From the NCBI RefSeq assembly GCF_011305995.1, contig NZ_CP049910.1, positions 992,001-1,056,000 on the forward strand: a stretch of DNA of 64,000 bases, read 5' to 3'. The position numbers and the translations under genes were made by a program. Each line of letters opens with the position of its first letter. The first letter of the stretch is position 1. Origin of the DNA: Diaphorobacter sp. HDW4A. Its GTDB lineage: Bacteria > Pseudomonadota > Gammaproteobacteria > Burkholderiales > Burkholderiaceae_C. The notes under the pieces were generated by a model, which saw only the letters and a program-made list of their open reading frames with translations, did not search any database and had not been told where the DNA came from. This document shows positions 36,833 to 45,429 of the stretch, one piece after another.

Positions 36833-37819
36833 ATGGCAAAAATCGTATTCGGAATGGCAGTCCCGCACAGCGGCATGCTGGGCCAGGCGCCCGAGGACTG
36901 GCTGATCAACGGCGAGCGCGACCGCAACAATCCGGAGCTGTGGTTCCAGAACCGCACCTGGACTTATCCCGAACTCGAGGCGCATCGCGGTGCGGCGTTC
37001 GAGAAATACCTGACGATGGAGGAGCGCACCGCGCGCGCCAAACGTTGCCGCGCTGCGCTCGATGAAATGGCCGCTGCATACCGCCGTGCGAATGTGGACG
37101 TGGCCATCATTCTGGGCAAGGACCAGAAAGAGATATTCACCGATCACTCACCCTCCATCGCCATCTATTCCGGCAAAGAGGTGCACAACGGGCCGCCGCA
37201 GCGTGCCGTCTATGCGCCCGATCACCATGTCACGCATCCCTGCCATCCGGAACTTGCGACCTATCTGATCAACCGCTTTCAGCGCGAAGACTTTGATCTG
37301 ACCGATTTGTTTGCGTGGCCCGATAACGTGTGGATGAAGCCGCTGCCCGAGTACCCCGTGGTGCCGCACGCCTACAGCTTTGTCTACCACCAGATCATGG
37401 GGGACAACCCGCCGCCGCATGTGCCGGTGATCATGAACTGCTTCTACCCGCCAACGCAGCCATCGATGTCGCGCTGCATCGAGTTCGGCCGCGTGCTGCG
37501 CGATGCGATCACGGAGTGGCCCGAGGACGTGCGCGTCGGGATCTTCGCCTCGGGTGGTCTCTCGCACTTCGTGAATGACGAAGAGTTCGATCATCGAATC
37601 ATGAAGATGCTGGCCGCCTACGACTATGAAGGACTGGCTGCAGTGGATGACCGCTCGTACCAATCCGGCACCTCCGAAATCAAGCTGTATGTGAGCGTGA
37701 TGAAGGCGCTTGAGGAAACCCGCGCTCAGATGACCGTGGTGGATTACGTGCCGTGCTGGCGCACCGCAGCAGGCACCGGCGAAGGCATGGGCTTCATGTA
37801 CTGGAACGCGGCCGACTGA
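36833..37819 (+). CDS. Class III extradiol ring-cleavage dioxygenase (LigB family)
   Basis: A 328-residue homologue of the catalytic beta subunit of protocatechuate 4,5-dioxygenase and gallate dioxygenases, non-haem Fe(II) enzymes that meta-cleave catechols. H12 (AVPHSGM) and H105 (FTDHSPSI) fit the iron-ligand histidines of LigB, and H245 (ASGGLSHF) fits the catalytic histidine. The N-terminal insertion around residues 20-60 is longer than in LigB. No separate LigA-type small subunit is seen. ATG 36833 is the family start (MAKIVFGMAVPHSG), although its ribosome-binding site is weak. The cleaved substrate is inferred to carry a carboxylate. Confidence 0.85.
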   Translation: MAKIVFGMAVPHSGMLGQAPEDWLINGERDRNNPELWFQNRTWTYPELEAHRGAAFEKYLTMEERTARAKRCRAALDEMAAAYRRANVDVAIILGKDQKEIFTDHSPSIAIYSGKEVHNGPPQRAVYAPDHHVTHPCHPELATYLINRFQREDFDLTDLFAWPDNVWMKPLPEYPVVPHAYSFVYHQIMGDNPPPHVPVIMNCFYPPTQPSMSRCIEFGRVLRDAITEWPEDVRVGIFASGGLSHFVNDEEFDHRIMKMLAAYDYEGLAAVDDRSYQSGTSEIKLYVSVMKALEETRAQMTVVDYVPCWRTAAGTGEGMGFMYWNAAD

Positions 37820-37860
37820 ACCCCACCCACCACGAACAACACCACTGAAGGAAGAAACTC

Positions 37861-38718
37861 ATGTCTGATACCCGCCTCAACAACGTCATCCGCGCATTCG
37901 AAACCGGAAAGACCGCATTCGCGGCGTTCTCCAAGCTCGATAAGCAGACCGCCATCGAGATGAGCGATGCGCCGTACGACGGACTTATCTTCGAGATGGA
38001 GCACAACCCCTACGACGTTTCCGCGTTCGGCGACGCGCTGCAGTACATGCTCAATCGCAAGGAGATCGCGACCTCCGGGACGCTCGCGCCGCGCGTCACT
38101 CCGATTGCGCGCATCCCTGCCAACGGCGTGGAGATGAACCAATCTTTCGCCAAACAGGTGCTCGATCGCGGTGCGTATGGCGTGATCTGGCCGCACGTTG
38201 CAACGGTCGAGCAGGCCTACAACGCGGTGGCGTCATGTCGATATGCCCGCCCGAAGAACGCGCCTCTGTACGAGCCCAAGGGCGCACGCGGTGACGGCCC
38301 GGCCAATGCCGCCCGCTACTGGGGTCTGTCGATGGCCGAGTACTACGAGAAGGCCGATGTGTGGCCACTCGCGCCGCAGGGCGAAATACTGGTGGGCCTG
38401 ATGTGCGAGAGCACGCAGGCCATCGAGAACCTGGACGACATTCTCTCCAACGTGCCCGGCATCGGCCTGATCCTGATCGGCGAGGGCGATCTGAGCCAGG
38501 AACTGGGTTTCCCGCGCCAGTACGACCATCCGGAAGTGCTCGACGCGATGCGCAAGATCGTCGAGACCTGCCACAAGCACAACGTGGTGGTCGGCAATCC
38601 GCATGTGACGGCCAAGAACCATCGTCGCCTGATCTCGGAAGGCTACCGCTTCCTGATGTCCGCGCCGCAACGCACTTATGGCGTCGTCGGCATGGCACGC
38701 GAACTCGCGGGGTACTGA
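37861..38718 (+). CDS. HpcH/HpaI-family aldolase
   Basis: A 285-residue class II (metal) aldolase of the HpcH/HpaI/citrate-lyase-beta superfamily, typically releasing pyruvate or a related 2-oxo acid. Visible elements are the DGLIFEMEHNPYD start of the barrel, GAYGVIWPHV, VGLMCESTQAIENLDDIL (metal-ligand Glu) and LILIGEGDLSQELGFP. ATG 37861 follows CTGAAGGAAG. In the context of a LigJ-like hydratase it may act on 4-carboxy-4-hydroxy-2-oxoadipate or an analogue, replacing the usual RraA-type aldolase (LigK), which is absent from the window. Confidence 0.8.
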   Translation: MSDTRLNNVIRAFETGKTAFAAFSKLDKQTAIEMSDAPYDGLIFEMEHNPYDVSAFGDALQYMLNRKEIATSGTLAPRVTPIARIPANGVEMNQSFAKQVLDRGAYGVIWPHVATVEQAYNAVASCRYARPKNAPLYEPKGARGDGPANAARYWGLSMAEYYEKADVWPLAPQGEILVGLMCESTQAIENLDDILSNVPGIGLILIGEGDLSQELGFPRQYDHPEVLDAMRKIVETCHKHNVVVGNPHVTAKNHRRLISEGYRFLMSAPQRTYGVVGMARELAGY

Positions 38719-38722
38719 CGCG

Positions 38723-40270
38723 ATGAACGGAGCTGAAAGTCTGGTCGAAACGCTGGTCGACAACGGCGTGGACATCTGTTTTGCCAACCCAGGTACGTCG
38801 GAGATGCACTTTCTCGCGGCGCTGGAGAACCCGAAGATGCGCAGCGTGCTGTGCCTCTTCGAGGGTGTGGCGACAGGTGCCGCAGATGGCTGGTACCGCA
38901 TGAAGGACAAGCCCGCGTCCACGCTGCTGCATCTGGGCCCCGGGCTTGCCAATGGTCTTGCCAATATCCACAACGCCAAGCGTGCGTCGTCGGGCATGGT
39001 GAACATCATCGGCGAGCATTCCACGTCGCACCTGAAGTACGACCCGCCGCTCACCTCCGACATCGAAGGTCTCGCGCGTCCGCTCTCGCACTGGGTGCGC
39101 CGCGCGGATTCGTCCGACACGATTGCGTGGGACACGGCGCAGGCGGTGGCGCAGGCTTCGCAACACCCCGGCAAGATCGCCACCTTGATTCTTCCGGGCG
39201 ACACCTCGTGGCGTGAAGTGGCGGCCAAGGTCGAGCTGCCCACGCTCGAAGCGGCGCAGCCCAAGGCGCCCGATGCCGGGCGCATCGCCCACATCGCGTG
39301 CGTGCTGCAGTCGGGCGAACCCGCGCTGATCATTCTCGCGAACAAGGCCACGCGCGGTCTGGCGCTGGAGCGTGCGGGGCAGATCGCGACGGCAACGGGG
39401 GCACGTCTGGGTTCGCAGTTCTTCACCGCGCGCATCGAGCGCGGGGCAGGGCGGGTACCGATAGAGCGCATTCCGTATGCGGTCGGCCAGGCCACGGAGT
39501 TCCTCAAGGGCTTCAAGCACATCATCACCGTGGAGACGCGCGAGCCGGTCGCTTTTTTCAGCTACCCGGACAAGCCCAGTCTGCTGAAGGCGGAAGGCAC
39601 GATGGTCCACACGCTGGTCGAAGCCGATGAGGACAGCGCGCTGGCGTTCGAGATTCTGCTTGATGAACTCGGCGCTGCCCACACCAAACCAGCGCTGCAG
39701 CCGCGCGTGGAAGTGGCGGTGCCGACGGGTGTGCTCAACCCGCTGTCGATTGCGCATGCGCTGTCAGCCTCCATTCCCGAGAACTGCATCGTCGTCGACG
39801 AATCGCTCACCACCGGCCGCGAATCCATGGGCCACACCATGGGCGCGCTGCCGCACGATCTCATCAACAATCTGGGCGGATCGATCGGCTATGCGACCCC
39901 TGTGGCCACCGGTGCGGCATTGGCCTGCCCGGACCGCCGCGTGTTCTGCATGGTGGGCGATGGCAGCGCGATGTACACCATCCAGTCGCTGTGGACGCAG
40001 GCGCGCGAGGGCCTGAACGTCACCACCATCATCTTCGCCAACAACAGCTACGCGATCCTGAAAGCCGAGTACGCCAACATGGGTGCGGGCGTTCCAGGCG
40101 CGCGGGCGCTTTCGATGATCGACATCGATCGCCCCAGCATCGACTGGCAGGCCATGGCCAAGAGCATGGGCGTGCCCTCCGTTTTCGTTGACACCGCCGA
40201 GGCCTTCCACAAGGCCATGGCCGACTCAGTGCGCACACCGGGTCCCGTCCTTATTCAGGTTCGGCTCTGA
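38723..40270 (+). CDS. ThDP-dependent enzyme (acetolactate synthase/benzoylformate decarboxylase-like)
   Basis: A 515-residue thiamine-diphosphate enzyme with all three domains. The activating glutamate is E47 (LCLFEGVATGAADGW). The ThDP motif is VGDGSAMYTIQSLW through ANNSYAILKAEY near residues 411-445. Shortness, and lack of an obvious FAD site, favour a 2-oxo-acid decarboxylase or lyase over acetolactate synthase. It starts 4 bp after the aldolase stop. By context it processes a keto-acid intermediate of the aromatic pathway; the product is unknown. Confidence 0.82.
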   Translation: MNGAESLVETLVDNGVDICFANPGTSEMHFLAALENPKMRSVLCLFEGVATGAADGWYRMKDKPASTLLHLGPGLANGLANIHNAKRASSGMVNIIGEHSTSHLKYDPPLTSDIEGLARPLSHWVRRADSSDTIAWDTAQAVAQASQHPGKIATLILPGDTSWREVAAKVELPTLEAAQPKAPDAGRIAHIACVLQSGEPALIILANKATRGLALERAGQIATATGARLGSQFFTARIERGAGRVPIERIPYAVGQATEFLKGFKHIITVETREPVAFFSYPDKPSLLKAEGTMVHTLVEADEDSALAFEILLDELGAAHTKPALQPRVEVAVPTGVLNPLSIAHALSASIPENCIVVDESLTTGRESMGHTMGALPHDLINNLGGSIGYATPVATGAALACPDRRVFCMVGDGSAMYTIQSLWTQAREGLNVTTIIFANNSYAILKAEYANMGAGVPGARALSMIDIDRPSIDWQAMAKSMGVPSVFVDTAEAFHKAMADSVRTPGPVLIQVRL

Positions 40271-40310
40271 ACCTGCTCTCACATATTCAAGACACAAGGA
40301 GACAACGTCC

Positions 40311-41210
40311 ATGACCACCACGACCGCAATCGAAGTGCCAACGCTGCGCACCAATCTGGCTGAATACGCCGTTACCAAGGCCATGCGCGATGGGCGCGTG
40401 AAGTCTGACCTCGTCAACCTCGACTTCTGCGGCCCTACGCCTGCGCACAACGGTTTCAAGGCCATGGTGCGTGAAAGCCAGTTCGACGCGGGCGAACTCG
40501 CCATCGTCACCTATCTGCAGGCCAAGAGTTACAACAAGCCCTATGTGCTGCTGCCTGCGCCGATTTCCGGTCGCTTTCAGCATCACTGCGGTGGCTTCAA
40601 TATCGACTTCGGTCACCTCGATCCGAAGGACATCGAAGGCAAGCGCGTGGGCGTGCGCACCTATGCGCAGACCACCGGCCTGTGGATTCGCGGCATCCTG
40701 CGCCACGAGTATGGCGTGGACTTGGACAAGGTCACCTGGATGACGCTGGGTGATGGCCACCTGGCTGAGTACAGCGATCCCGAGAACTGCATCCGCCTGC
40801 CCAAGGGCTCGTCCATTCCCGACATGATGATGGCGGGTGAACTCGACGCCGCACTGCTCGGTGAGGACATGCCCAAGGACCCACGTGTGCGCACGCTGGT
40901 GCCCGATGCGCAGACCGCAGCAAGGGCCTGGTATGCGCGCGAAGGCGTGGTGCCTATCAACCACATGTTCGTGGTGCACAAGGACATCTCCAAGAACCGC
41001 CCGGACATCGTTCGCGACATCTACCGCATGGTCAAGGAAAGCCGCGCGCTCACCGAAGGTGGCGTGCCAGCGGTGTTTCCACCCATCGGACTCGAAGCCA
41101 ATCGCAAGGGCCTGCAGATGGCCATCGATTGGGCGCTCGACCAGAAGATCATCCCGCGCCGTCTCTCCGTGGACGAGCTGTTTGATGACGTGACCGGAAG
41201 TCTTTCCTGA
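40311..41210 (+). CDS. 4,5-dihydroxyphthalate decarboxylase-like protein 2
   Basis: A 299-residue cytoplasmic paralogue of the protein at 32384. It shares the pattern FDAGELAIVTYLQAKSYNKPY, DIEGKRVGVRTYAQTTGLWIR and a C-terminal IIPRRLSVDELF, but has a shorter C-terminal half and a different substrate-facing segment. ATG 40311 has AAGGAG at 40296-40301. Two members in one run suggest either two successive decarboxylations or a hetero-oligomer. A 92-bp gap with a GC-rich hairpin (GCGCGCT / AGCGCGC, 41217-41247) follows it. Confidence 0.77.
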   Translation: MTTTTAIEVPTLRTNLAEYAVTKAMRDGRVKSDLVNLDFCGPTPAHNGFKAMVRESQFDAGELAIVTYLQAKSYNKPYVLLPAPISGRFQHHCGGFNIDFGHLDPKDIEGKRVGVRTYAQTTGLWIRGILRHEYGVDLDKVTWMTLGDGHLAEYSDPENCIRLPKGSSIPDMMMAGELDAALLGEDMPKDPRVRTLVPDAQTAARAWYAREGVVPINHMFVVHKDISKNRPDIVRDIYRMVKESRALTEGGVPAVFPPIGLEANRKGLQMAIDWALDQKIIPRRLSVDELFDDVTGSLS

Positions 41211-41302
41211 CGCAAGGCGCGCTGGGGACTCATTACCTCAAGCGCGCAGTGCTACCTATCCAACGACGAAGACGACACAACAGAAAAGAGATGGAGACAA
41301 CC

Positions 41303-42901
41303 ATGAAGCACAAGCCCGTGAAATTGCACAAACTGGGTCATGCCGTAGCCGTTCTGGCGGGCGGACTTCTCGCTGGCGCCGCTGCCCATGCGATGGACCT
41401 GAACCCCGATGGCGATTGGCAGGTTCGTTGGGACAACACGCTCAAGTACAGCGGCGGTTACCGTTTGAAGAACCCGGACAGCGGGCTCGTCTCGCCTGCG
41501 GCGTCCAAGCGTAACAACGATGACGGTGATCGCAACATTCAGAAGGGACTCATGTCCAACCGGATGGATTGGCTTACCGAGTTCGACGTGCAAAAGGATG
41601 GCTTCGGTTTTCGCATGAGTGCGGCCGCATGGTATGACACGGTCTACAACCGCAGCAACGACAACAATTCGGCGTCCACCGCGAACATCACCAGCGGTGC
41701 CTACAACCAGTTCACGAATGGCACGCAAACCGCCGCGGGCAAGAACATCGAACTGCTCGACCTGTTCGCATTCGGCAAGGTCGATATCGGCGACACACGG
41801 CTGTCGCTGCGCGCTGGTCAGTTCTCGCAGATCTGGGGCACCAGCCTGTTCTTCGGCAACAACGGCATTGCCAAGGGCATGGCACCCATCGACATCTACA
41901 AGCTCAACATTCCCGGCACGACGGCCAAGGAAACCACGCTGCCCGTGCCGCAGATTTCGGGCACCTGGCAACTGACCGACAGCACCAGCGTCGAGGCATA
42001 CGTCCAGGCCAAATTCAAGCCGACCCGCCTGCCGCCCGCAGGCAGCTATTTCAGCAGTGCGGACTTCCTCGGCCCAGGTCGTGAGGTGTTTGACCTCGGC
42101 ACCATGAAGCTGAACTACGCGGGCGAGATCAAGGGCTCGCACAGTCCCAATTTCGGCGTGGCGTTGAACACGCACAGTGATCTGCTCGACACCGATTTTG
42201 GCTTCTACGCGCTGCGTTATCAGGACACATCTCCGCAGGTGTTCACGCAGGTGCCCAACAAGCGCTACTGGATTGCCTATCCCCAGAACATCCGCGTTCT
42301 CGGCAGCAGCTTCGGCACGCAGGTGGGCGATGCCAATGTGTCTGGCGAAATGTCGGTGCGCTTCGGCCAGCCACTGGCAGCCAAGCAGGGGTCGCTGTCG
42401 ATTGCAGCGGGCCAGACCAACACCAATCTGGGAAGCAGCGCCGCTTATCCCACAGGCAAGACGCTGCATGCCAACCTCTCCACGGTCAACGTGCTTGGGC
42501 CTTCCGCGCTGTGGGGCGGGGCGAGTCTGACGGGCGAGCTGGCGGCCAACCATGTGATGTCCATCGACCGCAACGAAAGCATCATCGACACCACGCGCAA
42601 CAAGACCAGCGTGGGCGCGCGCGTGATCTTCACGCCGACCTACTACCAGGTGCTTCCGGGACTCGACCTGAGCCCGTCGATCAATCTGGGCTGGTCGTTC
42701 AAGGGCAATTCGATGATCGATACCGCGTTCCCGTTTGCGGGCAGCCCGAACAAGGGTGGCGATCTGGTGCTGGGCATCTCCGGCGTTTATCTGAGCAAGT
42801 GGACGGCGAATCTGTCTTACGTGCGCTACCTCGGAAAGATCGACACGCAAGCCATGCTCGATCGCGACTACATCCGCTTCAGCCTGCAAACCTCGTTCTG
42901 A
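41303..42901 (+). CDS. DUF1302 outer-membrane protein
   Basis: A 532-residue predicted beta-barrel. A signal peptide (LGHAVAVLAGGLLAGAAAHA) precedes DLNPDGDWQVRWDNTLKYSGGYRL, the recurring DUF1302 N-terminus, then many alternating amphipathic strands and a C-terminal aromatic residue (SLQTSF). ATG 41303 with GGAG at 41293 is preferred to ATG 41291. DUF1302 and DUF1329 genes recur as neighbours in catabolic clusters for hydrophobic or aromatic substrates, where an outer-membrane uptake or efflux role is suspected but not shown. Confidence 0.85.
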   Translation: MKHKPVKLHKLGHAVAVLAGGLLAGAAAHAMDLNPDGDWQVRWDNTLKYSGGYRLKNPDSGLVSPAASKRNNDDGDRNIQKGLMSNRMDWLTEFDVQKDGFGFRMSAAAWYDTVYNRSNDNNSASTANITSGAYNQFTNGTQTAAGKNIELLDLFAFGKVDIGDTRLSLRAGQFSQIWGTSLFFGNNGIAKGMAPIDIYKLNIPGTTAKETTLPVPQISGTWQLTDSTSVEAYVQAKFKPTRLPPAGSYFSSADFLGPGREVFDLGTMKLNYAGEIKGSHSPNFGVALNTHSDLLDTDFGFYALRYQDTSPQVFTQVPNKRYWIAYPQNIRVLGSSFGTQVGDANVSGEMSVRFGQPLAAKQGSLSIAAGQTNTNLGSSAAYPTGKTLHANLSTVNVLGPSALWGGASLTGELAANHVMSIDRNESIIDTTRNKTSVGARVIFTPTYYQVLPGLDLSPSINLGWSFKGNSMIDTAFPFAGSPNKGGDLVLGISGVYLSKWTANLSYVRYLGKIDTQAMLDRDYIRFSLQTSF

Positions 42902-42928
42902 CACAGACACCCAAGCAAGGATATAAAA

Positions 42929-44281
42929 ATGACGACGAAGACAATCCAGATCGCTTCCGCAATGCTGTTCCTCGCGGCCGCGCAAACGCATGCCGCAGTC
43001 ACGCCCGAAGAAGCTGCGGCGCTCAAGGCCAAGCTCACGCCCTACGGCGCGGAACGTGCGGGAAACGCCCAAGGCACGATCCCCACCTGGGATGGCAAGG
43101 CACCAGCGGTGAACCCGGATGCCAAGGGCCGCCGCATCGATCCTTATGCCAGCGAGAAGCCGCGCCTGACCATCACAGCCGCCAACGTCGGCGAACATGC
43201 CGAACAGCTCAGCGAAGGCACGAAGGCTCTGTTTGCCAAGCAGCCCGCGTTCAAGATCGACGTCTACCCATCGCACCGCACGGCGAATTTCTCGCAGGGC
43301 GTGTACGACCAGGTGCTCAAGAACGCCACGCGCGCCAAGCTGACCAATGAGGGATTGACCGTGGAAGGCGCCTTCGGCGGCATTCCGTTCCCGATCCCGA
43401 AAGACGGCAACGAGGCGATGTGGAACCACACGCTGAGCTACCGGGGGCAGGTCACCAACATCGTGAGCGACAAGTATGTGATGACCGCATCGGGTGACCG
43501 CATCCTCACCGCACGCTCGCGCACGCAGCGCGCCATTCCTTTCTACGATCCGTCGGGCACACCCGAGCAAAACAACGGCGAGGTCTCGCGCACGCGCATC
43601 GACTATCTGGAGCCCGCTGCAATCTCTGGTCAGGCGCTGCTGTCGATTGAATATGTGGACAGCTTCGCCAAGCAGAAGGACGGTTGGCAGTATCTGCCGG
43701 GTCAGCGCCGCGTGCGCAAGTCGCCGTCGATCTCGCATGACGCGCCGGACGCATCGGGCGGTGGTCTGGTGAGTTTTGACGACGTGAATCTCTTTCAGGG
43801 CGAGCAGGACCAGTACAACATCAAGCTGGTGGGCAAGCGCGAGCTGATCATTCCGGCCAACAACAACGGCTTGTTCGCCAAGCCCAGCAAGGACGTGGTG
43901 AACAAGGGCCTGCTTGCACCCGATGCCGTGCGTTGGGAACTGCGCCGCGTGTGGGTGGTGGAGATGACGCTCAAGGAAGGCAAGCGCAACGTCCAGGCCA
44001 AGCGCCGCCTGTATCTGGACGAGGACACGTGGCAGGCCGTGGTATCGGATTCGTGGGATGCGCAGGGCAAGCTCTGGCGTACTGGCCAGGCGCACACGCT
44101 GCTGGCGAGCGACCAGCCGATGTCGATGACGGTGAGCTACGTGATCTATGACCTGCAGGCCGGTGCCTATGTCTACGCTGCGGCGCTGCATGACACGGGC
44201 AGCGTGCAGTTCACCGGCTATACGCCCAAGGAACTGAGCAAGTACAGCTCGGGCGCATTGTCCAGCGGAGGCGTGCGTTGA
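42929..44281 (+). CDS. DUF1329 secreted (LolB/LppX-fold-like) protein
   Basis: A 450-residue protein with signal peptide (IASAMLFLAAAQTHA) and family landmarks: VTPEEAAALKAKLTPYGAERAGN, GGIPFPIPKDGNEAMWNHTL, YLPGQRRVRKSPS and DAVRWELRRVWVVE. The domain is thought to resemble lipid-binding outer-membrane lipoprotein folds, so a periplasmic shuttle for a hydrophobic ligand is plausible. It is 27 bp from DUF1302. Its TGA overlaps the TTG start of the next gene. Confidence 0.87.
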   Translation: MTTKTIQIASAMLFLAAAQTHAAVTPEEAAALKAKLTPYGAERAGNAQGTIPTWDGKAPAVNPDAKGRRIDPYASEKPRLTITAANVGEHAEQLSEGTKALFAKQPAFKIDVYPSHRTANFSQGVYDQVLKNATRAKLTNEGLTVEGAFGGIPFPIPKDGNEAMWNHTLSYRGQVTNIVSDKYVMTASGDRILTARSRTQRAIPFYDPSGTPEQNNGEVSRTRIDYLEPAAISGQALLSIEYVDSFAKQKDGWQYLPGQRRVRKSPSISHDAPDASGGGLVSFDDVNLFQGEQDQYNIKLVGKRELIIPANNNGLFAKPSKDVVNKGLLAPDAVRWELRRVWVVEMTLKEGKRNVQAKRRLYLDEDTWQAVVSDSWDAQGKLWRTGQAHTLLASDQPMSMTVSYVIYDLQAGAYVYAAALHDTGSVQFTGYTPKELSKYSSGALSSGGVR

Positions 44282-45429
44282 TTTCCGCAAGCATCGACGG
44301 TATGCGGATCGCACGCCGCAGTGTGCTGCTGGCGGCAGTATGCGCCGCGCTGCCCTGCCTGTCGCAGGCGGCCGAGCGCCAGACGGCGCTCGCGCGGCCT
44401 GCGCTCAAGGTCGTGCGGCCCACGCAGGCAGTGATGGTCTGCGTGGCGCGCGCCGGGCTGCGGCTGGTAGCGGGTGGCGAGCGTGGCCTGATCGTCTATT
44501 CCGATGACAACGGCCGCCAGTGGCAGCAGGCTGAGGTGCCGGTGAGTGTGACGCTCACCGGCATGCGCTTTGCAAGCAAGCTCGAAGGCTGGGCGGTGGG
44601 CAACATGGGCGTGGTGCTGCGCACGCGCGATGCGGGTGCCACCTGGCAGCGCGTGCTCGATGGCCGCACGGCCGCCGAACTGGCTCTGAAGGCCGCACAG
44701 ACGGCCTACACCTCGGCCAGCGCAGGTGCGGCGGCGCAGCGCCTGCAGGGCCCGCTCGAAGATGCCATGCGGCTGGTGAGCGAAGGTGCGGACAAGCCGT
44801 TCACCGACATCATCATCCGCTCCGATGGATCGCTGCTCGTGATCGGTGCCTACGGTCTCGCGTTTTCGAGCACCGATGGCGGTGCGACTTGGCAGACCCA
44901 GATGCAGAAGCTGCCCAACCCGGACGGTCTCAGCCTCTACGGGCACGCCGCGCGCTTTGATGAGCAGTGGCTGGTGGGCGAGCAGGGTTTGCTGCTGCGG
45001 GCGGTGGGCAATAACGGCGTCTTTGCCGCTGCGGAATCGCCCAGCACGGGCAGCCTGTTCGGGGCGCTCTCGCTGCGTGACGGCACGCTGCTGATGTATG
45101 GATTGCGCGGCAAGGTGTTCCATAGCGCCGCGCCGGGAGAGCCGTGGGCCACGGTGCATACGCCGGTGGATGCATCCCTGTTCGCCGGCCTGCAATTGGA
45201 TGACGGACGCGTGCTGCTCGCCGGGCAGGCCGGACAGTTGCTGGTGAGCGCTGATTCCGGGCGCAGCTTCAGCGGCGTGGGGCTCAAGCAGCGCTACCCC
45301 TTCAGCGCCATGGCGGTCACGCCCGATGGCGCAGTGGTGTTGGCAGGTGCACGGGGGCTGATGCGTGTGGAGCGGGCTGATTTGCAGACGGCATCCGAGT
45401 CACCCGGTGCCAAGAGGAGCGCGACATGA
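44278..45429 (+). CDS. YCF48-like beta-propeller, secreted
   Basis: A 383-residue protein with a signal peptide (RRSVLLAAVCAALPCLSQAAE) and repeated SDDNGRQWQQ, RDAGATWQRV, STDGGATWQ and SADSGRSF motifs that mark BNR/YCF48-type propeller blades. It is probably a periplasmic assembly or scaffolding factor for the adjacent transporter. The TTG at 44278 has GGAGG at 44267-44271 and overlaps the DUF1329 stop; ATG 44302 is the alternative. Its end overlaps the RND gene by ATGA. Confidence 0.8.
   Translation: MISASIDGMRIARRSVLLAAVCAALPCLSQAAERQTALARPALKVVRPTQAVMVCVARAGLRLVAGGERGLIVYSDDNGRQWQQAEVPVSVTLTGMRFASKLEGWAVGNMGVVLRTRDAGATWQRVLDGRTAAELALKAAQTAYTSASAGAAAQRLQGPLEDAMRLVSEGADKPFTDIIIRSDGSLLVIGAYGLAFSSTDGGATWQTQMQKLPNPDGLSLYGHAARFDEQWLVGEQGLLLRAVGNNGVFAAAESPSTGSLFGALSLRDGTLLMYGLRGKVFHSAAPGEPWATVHTPVDASLFAGLQLDDGRVLLAGQAGQLLVSADSGRSFSGVGLKQRYPFSAMAVTPDGAVVLAGARGLMRVERADLQTASESPGAKRSAT

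Noticed and set aside
41217..41247. Hairpin before DUF1302 as a terminator
   Set aside because: A GC-rich stem with a 17-nt loop but no U-run; at most a processing or attenuation hairpin.
41252..44314. 1020-codon minus-strand open frame
   Set aside because: It lies antisense to the DUF1302 and DUF1329 genes, whose signal peptides and family motifs are clear; low-complexity His/Arg/Ala-rich translation.
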